Below, piece by piece: positions 30,895 to 36,529 of a stretch of DNA of 39,020 nt (position 1 is the first letter of the stretch; every line of letters starts with the position of its first letter). The DNA comes from a virus. Location of the stretch: positions 1-39,020 of IMG/VR virus record IMGVR_UViG_3300025312_000222; one strand, 5' to 3'. The notes below the pieces were generated by a model, which did not search any database, had not been told where the DNA came from, and saw only the letters and a list, made by a program, of their open reading frames with translations. The translations under genes were made by a program, and so were the position numbers.

Positions 30895-31443
30895 ATGAGA
30901 GATTTAAACGGTAGCATAATTACATATACAGGTCGATTATTTTGGCCTCTAAATCCACAACTTGAAGATATTAACGTATTAGATATTTGTCATTCTTTAA
31001 GTCAACAAGGAAGATTTACGGGGCATACAACTGAATATTATTCGGTGGCTCAACACAGTTGTTTAGTTCATGATATATTGCCGGGTAATTTAAAACTTGC
31101 AGGGTTGCTTCATGATGGCTCTGAGGCTTTCTTAATCGACCTAGCTCGTCCAGTTAAAGAACAAGTAGAAATGAATTTTTTCAGAGAAGCAGAAGATAAA
31201 TTAATGTATTATATTGCTATTAAATTTGGTTTTTCTTATCCACTTGATAAACAAGTTAAAATTGCAGATAGAATACTTTTGAATACAGAATATAGAGATT
31301 TGATGACAAAAAATAAATTAAGAGAATCTGATTTCAACAGTGATAAGCCCTTAGAAGAAAGAATTATACCCTGGTCGCCGCCGGAGGCAAAATATGGCAT
31401 GATTCATCGTTTGGAAAAATTGGGAATAGAAGTAAGAAGATAA
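30895..31443 (+). CDS. HD-domain nucleotidase (YfbR-like)
   Basis: 182 aa from ATG 30895; the upstream in-frame ATG at 30859 lies in the RNA hairpin. HD residues: His33 (DICHSLS), YSVAQHS, LLHDGSEAFLIDL (His73-Asp74) and IADRILLNTEY (last Asp). This is the YfbR/5'-deoxynucleotidase pattern seen in many phages. It probably hydrolyses dNMPs, adjusting pools together with NrdJ and ThyX. Confidence 0.8.
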   Translation: MRDLNGSIITYTGRLFWPLNPQLEDINVLDICHSLSQQGRFTGHTTEYYSVAQHSCLVHDILPGNLKLAGLLHDGSEAFLIDLARPVKEQVEMNFFREAEDKLMYYIAIKFGFSYPLDKQVKIADRILLNTEYRDLMTKNKLRESDFNSDKPLEERIIPWSPPEAKYGMIHRLEKLGIEVRR

Positions 31444-31451
31444 GGAGAACA

Positions 31452-31697
31452 ATGAATACTGAATATGACAGAGATTACGACGATGAAAATGATTATTATA
31501 GTTATGAAGAAGATGAAGATTTTTATATAGACCCATCATATGACGACGAAGAAGAGAATGATACATGGAATTGGGATGATTCGGACGAAGAAGATTATGA
31601 AGACTTTGGCGGCTCTTTGGTTCCCAATGGTGTTCGTCCCAATGGACCTCTTCTTAGTTCATCAGTCAAAATAGAAAAAGAATTAGTTTTGATTTAA
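31452..31697 (+). CDS. Extremely acidic small protein, 81 aa
   Basis: The first 52 residues contain about 27 Asp/Glu with interspersed Tyr and Trp and one Arg. The C-terminal third is neutral (GGSLVPNGVRPNG..., KIEKELVLI). AGGAG precedes the ATG. Such charge is typical of DNA-mimic inhibitors of restriction or histone-like proteins, but there is no sequence homology I can state. It is in tandem with the next gene (stop TAA then ATG). Confidence 0.65.
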   Translation: MNTEYDRDYDDENDYYSYEEDEDFYIDPSYDDEEENDTWNWDDSDEEDYEDFGGSLVPNGVRPNGPLLSSSVKIEKELVLI

Positions 31698-32423
31698 ATG
31701 AGTGTTTGGGAAACAAGTGAATTAAATAGCTGGCAGAAACCAGCAGTTGAACAAATAATTGAAGACTGTACTTTTCCTTGGTCTCTTCTTGTTCCAGAAA
31801 TTAATTTAACTAGAGGGGTTCCATACGTTCCTGTTAAATCTAGTGATTTAAGCCGATTTAGACAAATGTTCGAAGAAGGTGTATATCATGTACATGAAAC
31901 TGCTGTTGGAGAAAATGAAAATTTTGAAGGTCATATAATTTCTATCGGCAGAAATCAAGTTTTAGGATTATTTTGGTCAGACGGAAGAATAGAAATTGAG
32001 CAATCTATCACGGATGTTCAATTAATAAAAGAGATTTTCTTAGCAGAAGCCGCTCATTCCGTAGATTATTTTCTTCCATTAAGTGAAAATCAAAAATGGT
32101 TGTTAGCCGGATTATTTCACCCAGATGGAATAGATGATCATACATGGTGGGAAATTAAAGACTATGGGGCAGAATATTATTCTCTAATTGGAGAATCGTT
32201 TATGGCCTTATTTACACTTGCTTATTCAAATATAATACCTTGGCAAGAATCTTTTGTACACAAGGCAACATCAAAAATGGTTCCAGAAGTTTATAAAATT
32301 CTTCTAGTTGAACCAGAAGTAGAGGAACCTATTCCCGAGCCTGTTCCGAATTCATCAGATTCGTGGCTTTTAGAATTATTGGAGAAACTGCTTGAATGGC
32401 TAAAAAATCTATTGAAGTTTTAG
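31698..32423 (+). CDS. Hypothetical protein, possible degenerate metallopeptidase-like fold
   Basis: 241 aa. EAAHSVDYFLPLSENQ (about 117-132) followed by ESFMALFTLAYS recalls the HExxHxxD...EAFAxAY layout of anthrax-lethal-factor-like phage peptidases, but the HExxH is not intact. A proline/glutamate linker precedes an amphipathic C-terminal helix (SWLLELLEKLLEWLKNLLKF). It overlaps the next gene by 28 nt. May be structural. Confidence 0.5.
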   Translation: MSVWETSELNSWQKPAVEQIIEDCTFPWSLLVPEINLTRGVPYVPVKSSDLSRFRQMFEEGVYHVHETAVGENENFEGHIISIGRNQVLGLFWSDGRIEIEQSITDVQLIKEIFLAEAAHSVDYFLPLSENQKWLLAGLFHPDGIDDHTWWEIKDYGAEYYSLIGESFMALFTLAYSNIIPWQESFVHKATSKMVPEVYKILLVEPEVEEPIPEPVPNSSDSWLLELLEKLLEWLKNLLKF

Positions 32424-33205
32424 TTTTCTGCCCGACAAATAGATATGGTTCACTTGATATGTTGTTCTCTTCTTTGAAGAGACAGAATTATCCTTACGTT
32501 TTGTGTATGGCTGATGAATTAATGAATCAACGCATCTATGTTTATGAAGAGCACGATATGCTTAACAATACTATTTTTGTCGAATGCGTTAAGCAACCAG
32601 GAAATGCGCGAGCTCTAGCGCAAGCCTATAATAATGCCGCAGATTTAGCAGCTTCTATGGAATTTGATTTAATGATTAGTATGCAAGATTATTTATGGAT
32701 TCCAGACAACGGTATAGAACTATTTGTAGAAGATTACGTAAACTATCCAAACTGTCTAATAACAGGTCTTGTGTCGCTCTCAGCGGCCCCCTCTGACCAA
32801 GATATAACAAATCCATATGGGATGTTCAGTATTTTTGCTGAACCGCTTTCGACACGGCCCGAAGGTATAAGTTGGCATGATGTTAGAGAAACAAATTTGT
32901 ATCCAGGAGACAAACAAATTGTGGCCTGCGCTCCTGAACATTGGGAAGCGAATTGGGCGGCAATTCCTGTACAATTATTAAAAGATGGAATAAGATGGGA
33001 TTTGAGCTATGATGAAGGAATTGCTTATGAAAATATTGATTTTGCTAAAAAATGCGAATTGGAGTACGAAACTCCATGCATACTTGATAAAAGGAATCAC
33101 GCCGTGGGAATCCCGCATAGAGAAATTTGGCCAGAAGAAAAAGAACAATTAAAAAGATATAATAATCGGTGGATTCATGAAGAAAAATGGGGAAAACTTC
33201 GATGA
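32396..33205 (+). CDS. Glycosyltransferase-like protein (GT-A fold)
   Basis: 269 aa. VLVFCPTNRYGSLDMLFSSLKRQ is the first beta-alpha unit. ECVKQPGNARALAQAYNNAADLA matches the GxxxAxNxA helix of family 2 enzymes. MISMQDYLWIPDNG is the DxD position, here QDY. WDLSYDEGIAYENIDFAKKCE resembles the acceptor-site ED motif. It is part of the sugar-modification island. Confidence 0.7.
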   Translation: MAKKSIEVLVFCPTNRYGSLDMLFSSLKRQNYPYVLCMADELMNQRIYVYEEHDMLNNTIFVECVKQPGNARALAQAYNNAADLAASMEFDLMISMQDYLWIPDNGIELFVEDYVNYPNCLITGLVSLSAAPSDQDITNPYGMFSIFAEPLSTRPEGISWHDVRETNLYPGDKQIVACAPEHWEANWAAIPVQLLKDGIRWDLSYDEGIAYENIDFAKKCELEYETPCILDKRNHAVGIPHREIWPEEKEQLKRYNNRWIHEEKWGKLR

Positions 33206-33936
33206 GAATTGGGATCGTTACAGTTTGTTTCAATGAGCCTGACTTTATCGGTCCCTGTATTAAACAATTTGATGGATTTAATTTTCCTCACTTAATTCTA
33301 GTATCTTCTAAACCCTGGCGCGGAAATTATGAGATGGATGATACTTGGGCTAGAGCAAAAATGTTTCTCGATAATGGTCAAGTAATAATTGACGATTGGT
33401 CAGATCAGGCCACCCAATTTAATTTTGGTTTACATTTATTAAATGAAGAAATGGTTGATTGGGCGCTAATTGTAGATGCAGATGAATTTTATACAGCAGA
33501 AGATATAGGTCGTCTTGTAGGGCAAATTAGAACCACAGAAAGAGATGCGATTACTGCTACAAACATGAGTGTATATTGGAAATCACCCGAAAATTTAATT
33601 ATTCCCGAACAATATGATTATCCAGTAATTGCTATAAAAACTAATAAAAGGTTTAAAGATAAAAGACAGGTTGAAAATAGTTGCACTACTGCTGGCTCGC
33701 AGAACGTAACTCTTCATCATATGTCATATGTAAGAACAGACGAACAGATGAAGAAAAAAATAAAGACATTTGAACATTCACATGAATTTGACACTGATTT
33801 TTGGTACGAAAATAAATGGGAATGGTGGATGCCTGGACAACATTATTTACATCCAACTGTGCCTTCAAAATTTGAATCAACTGTAGAAAATCCAGCGCCA
33901 GAAGAAATAAGAAATTTAATTAAATGGAATTCTTAA
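33202..33936 (+). CDS. Glycosyltransferase (GT2/GT92-like)
   Basis: 244 aa from ATG 33202, overlapping the previous stop (ATGA). RIGIVTVCFNEPDFIGPCIKQF opens a GT-A fold, DWALIVDADEFY gives the DxD metal motif, and KNKWEWWMPGQHYLHP lies near the end. Similar proteins sit in phage and bacterial glycan clusters. Donor and acceptor unknown. Confidence 0.75.
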   Translation: MRIGIVTVCFNEPDFIGPCIKQFDGFNFPHLILVSSKPWRGNYEMDDTWARAKMFLDNGQVIIDDWSDQATQFNFGLHLLNEEMVDWALIVDADEFYTAEDIGRLVGQIRTTERDAITATNMSVYWKSPENLIIPEQYDYPVIAIKTNKRFKDKRQVENSCTTAGSQNVTLHHMSYVRTDEQMKKKIKTFEHSHEFDTDFWYENKWEWWMPGQHYLHPTVPSKFESTVENPAPEEIRNLIKWNS

Positions 33937-33939
33937 AAG

Positions 33940-34521
33940 TTGTTTGTCTTGATTAAAGCATCTATAACACCAGAAGAAAGCATTTTACAAAATTTAGATA
34001 CGTGGTGCTATGAAGTGGGAACTAGATTTGAGTATATGAATATTGAAGCTGCCCTGGATTGTATTAACTATATTGATGATTTAGGACTCGATTATCAAAT
34101 TGCTGATTTAGGTTGCGGAGACGGAGCAGCAACAAAAGTTTTTCATGAAAATAAATTTTTAACTCTTGCTATTGATATTAATGAATATAAATTAGAAAAA
34201 GTTCCAGGAACAAAGATATGTATAGACTTATTGGAGTTTTTAGAATCTACTAAAAAGTTAAATAATATTTTTTCTCATCATGCTTTTGAACATATAATTG
34301 ATATTGAAAGAGCAATAAACATTATTGGAGAAAAGATGAATGTTGGATGTTTATATTATGTGATAGTTCCAGCAGGAGACTATTTACATTCAGTACATCA
34401 TGTTGTATTTGAGTCACCAAAGGAATTATTGCCCAAAGGATTTAAGCCACTTAAATTAGAAAAACAATATAGAGACGAAATGGAATTTATATGTGTTGCA
34501 CAGAAATTAGGAAAAGAATAA
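33940..34521 (+). CDS. SAM-dependent methyltransferase
   Basis: 193 aa, TTG start. Motif I IADLGCGDGAATKVF binds SAM, then TLAIDINEYKLE (acidic end of beta 2), IFSHHAFEHI (motif II/post-II) and a C-terminal FICVAQK strand. Class I fold resembling UbiE/type 11 enzymes acting on small molecules or sugars. It probably decorates the glycan made by the neighbours. Confidence 0.75.
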   Translation: MFVLIKASITPEESILQNLDTWCYEVGTRFEYMNIEAALDCINYIDDLGLDYQIADLGCGDGAATKVFHENKFLTLAIDINEYKLEKVPGTKICIDLLEFLESTKKLNNIFSHHAFEHIIDIERAINIIGEKMNVGCLYYVIVPAGDYLHSVHHVVFESPKELLPKGFKPLKLEKQYRDEMEFICVAQKLGKE

Positions 34522-34522
34522 C

Positions 34523-35185
34523 ATGCCTTATACCTGGGAAGAAATTGAAGCAGACAGAGAAGATATCGCAGAGCGCTTTAAATGGTTATTTTTTTATGAT
34601 GTAAATACAATTGACCCTAATACTTGGATGGGCCGAAGAATTCAAAAAAATCCTCTTGATTTGTTTATTTACTCTGAAATAGCGCATGAAGTTAGGCCAA
34701 CTGTTATTATTGAAACTGGCTCTTTTTATGGAGGGAGTGCAGTTTGGTGGGCAGATATGTTGAGTTTAATACATGGAGATAAATCGGGAAAAGTTATTTC
34801 TATTGATGTAACTCCTCAAGAACCAACAGACAGAAATGTAACATTCATTAATGGCAGTAGTCTTGACCCAAATATTGTTAATATAGTCAATTCATATATT
34901 GCGCCCAACGATATAGTTCTTGTTAATCTAGATTCATTGCATGACATGAATCATGTTTATCGCGAGATGGATATATATAATAATTTTGTCACGCTCGGTT
35001 CTTATATGATTGTAGAAGATGGAATTATAAATGGACATCCCACACACACAGAATATGGTCCTGGACCTTATGAAGCTTGTGAATTATTTTTATCTGAACA
35101 TCCAGAATTTGAAGTTGATTATTCCAGAGAAAGATTAATAGTCACAGCCAATCCAACGGGGTTTTTAAAAAGAAATGAAAATTAG
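34523..35185 (+). CDS. CmcI/rhamnosyl-O-methyltransferase family protein
   Basis: 220 aa. IIETGSFYGGSAVWWADML, GKVISIDVTPQ, VLVNLDSLHDMNHVYREMD and YMIVEDGIINGHP match the cephalosporin hydroxylase (CmcI) family, whose members include sugar O-methyltransferases. It could methylate a sugar of the virion glycan. It overlaps the next gene by 11 nt. Confidence 0.8.
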   Translation: MPYTWEEIEADREDIAERFKWLFFYDVNTIDPNTWMGRRIQKNPLDLFIYSEIAHEVRPTVIIETGSFYGGSAVWWADMLSLIHGDKSGKVISIDVTPQEPTDRNVTFINGSSLDPNIVNIVNSYIAPNDIVLVNLDSLHDMNHVYREMDIYNNFVTLGSYMIVEDGIINGHPTHTEYGPGPYEACELFLSEHPEFEVDYSRERLIVTANPTGFLKRNEN

Positions 35186-35717
35186 TTTAGTTATTCCACA
35201 TTTTCCTTCCATAGCTACAGATATTGTTCTACATAATTCTCTTGAATCTTTTAAAGGACATTATGATGAATTAATTATTATATCGAACGAAGGAATGGGA
35301 TATGGCCCAGCAGTAAATATGGGCCTAAAATATACAACTGGAGACTATATCATTGTTTCTAACAATGATATAGAATTAAAGAGTGGTTCTTTTAAAACAT
35401 TACCTTGGGACAAAGGATTTTCTGTGCCAACGATAGAGCCAGAACCTAGAGATTATCTGCCTAGGTCTATATTTTGTATGCCTCGTTGGGTTTATGATTT
35501 GATTATGAATTGTGATGGATTCTTTTATGACCCTATATTTGAATGTGGTTTTTGGGAGGACGACGACCTTCATAAAAGAACAACAAATATCCCAATTATA
35601 AGAGAAGGATCAATCACGGTTAATCATTTAAATGGCGGCGGAATGACTATGAAACAGATGGGAGAACAACGTTGGATGGATATCAATCGAAAAGTCTTCC
35701 TTAAGAAATGGGGCTAG
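35175..35717 (+). CDS. Glycosyltransferase family 2 protein
   Basis: 180 aa. MKISLVIPHFPS, GYGPAVNMGLKYTTGDYIIVSNNDIEL (donor site with NDxxL) and CGFWEDDDLHKR (catalytic ED) are classic GT2 motifs. Shorter than usual, keeping just the catalytic core. Last gene of the rightward block; its end overlaps the convergent gene by 17 nt. Confidence 0.8.
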   Translation: MKISLVIPHFPSIATDIVLHNSLESFKGHYDELIIISNEGMGYGPAVNMGLKYTTGDYIIVSNNDIELKSGSFKTLPWDKGFSVPTIEPEPRDYLPRSIFCMPRWVYDLIMNCDGFFYDPIFECGFWEDDDLHKRTTNIPIIREGSITVNHLNGGGMTMKQMGEQRWMDINRKVFLKKWG

Positions 35718-35901
35718 AATATTTATTCTTCGCCATATCCATGTCTTTTTCTATTTTTCTGGCGTTAAATTCAAGAACACGGCCATAAGCTAAAATTGCG
35801 CCATAAAGAATATCTCTGTCAGATTTACTTGTACTAATTGAGCAAGCCCACAATTCTATATATGCGCGGTATTTATCCCTTATAAATTCTTCAGATTTCA
35901 T
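35701..35901 (-). CDS. Hypothetical protein, 66 aa
   Basis: Helical, basic-acidic mixed (MKSEEFIRDKYRAYIELWACSIS..., RKIEKDMDMAKNKY). Its ATG directly follows the stop of the lysozyme-like gene. Resembles no family I know. Confidence 0.6.
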   Translation of the reverse strand: MKSEEFIRDKYRAYIELWACSISTSKSDRDILYGAILAYGRVLEFNARKIEKDMDMAKNKYSSPIS

Positions 35902-36273
35902 TTAGCACAAACTATGAGCAGTCCAAGGATTCCAATAGGTTCCACCACGAGATATAAACCAGGCTACTCTTGTATTATATTTCGGATGATAAATCCATTT
36001 AAAATTAATTTTCATAGATTTATCACCAAGTCTTACTATTTCTCCATCCCAAACACTCTTTTTAATTTGGAATAGACCATGATCTCCCCAAGGAGAAACA
36101 GCGTGCGGCCTCCAATGAGATTCATTCCAAGAAATACATCTGGCCTTGTCTGAATGTTTTTTAAATATTGAATTAATTGTTTGTCTTATTGTTGGTTTTT
36201 CTTTTGCCGCAATTGGTTTTGCAATTATTAATACAGAAAATATGATAACTGATAAAGTTATTAATTTTTTAAT
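35902..36273 (-). CDS. Secreted lysozyme/transglycosylase-like protein with ATT start
   Basis: 123 aa, with no ATG, GTG or TTG possible. The frame is closed upstream by TAG and the only well-placed initiator is ATT (36273-36271), 7 nt after AAGGAG. It gives an ideal signal peptide: KK, hydrophobic LITLSVIIFSVLIIA, then AA before KEKP. The mature part has CISWNESHWRPHAVSPWGDHGLFQI (Glu51 catalytic) and NTRVAWFISRGGTYWNPW, the lysozyme-like/SLT goose-type pattern with two Cys. It may cleave glycan strands from outside the membrane. Confidence 0.75.
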   Translation of the reverse strand: MKKLITLSVIIFSVLIIAKPIAAKEKPTIRQTINSIFKKHSDKARCISWNESHWRPHAVSPWGDHGLFQIKKSVWDGEIVRLGDKSMKINFKWIYHPKYNTRVAWFISRGGTYWNPWTAHSLC

Positions 36274-36277
36274 GAGA

Positions 36278-36511
36278 TTACTCCTTATTAGATTTAATGG
36301 TTGCCAAACCTTTTCCTGGCCGAAGGTCTGATTCTATCATCCAAATCTTCAACCCTTCCACTTGTTCTCTTGTCCAATAACGCCAATTTCTTTCATCACG
36401 CTGAGGTAATAGATGATTTGGAACAATTCCTTTATATATCCATATACGAATAGAATGGCTTACGCGATTTAATTCTTCAGCAACTTCTCCAATATACATT
36501 CTTTCATTCAT
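36278..36511 (-). CDS. MerR-like helix-turn-helix DNA-binding protein
   Basis: 77 aa. MYIGEVAEELNRVSHSIRIWIYKGIVP plus RNWRYWTREQVEGLKIWM is the MerR/excisionase-type winged HTH, without an effector domain. Its stop overlaps the SD of the lysozyme-like gene, so these two are coupled. It might regulate late genes. Confidence 0.75.
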   Translation of the reverse strand: MNERMYIGEVAEELNRVSHSIRIWIYKGIVPNHLLPQRDERNWRYWTREQVEGLKIWMIESDLRPGKGLATIKSNKE

Positions 36512-36529
36512 AATTATATTATAGCATAG

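Noticed and set aside
36146-36331. 61-aa plus-strand ORF
   Set aside because: Antisense to the lysozyme-like gene; its hydrophobic look is the complement of the signal-peptide codons.
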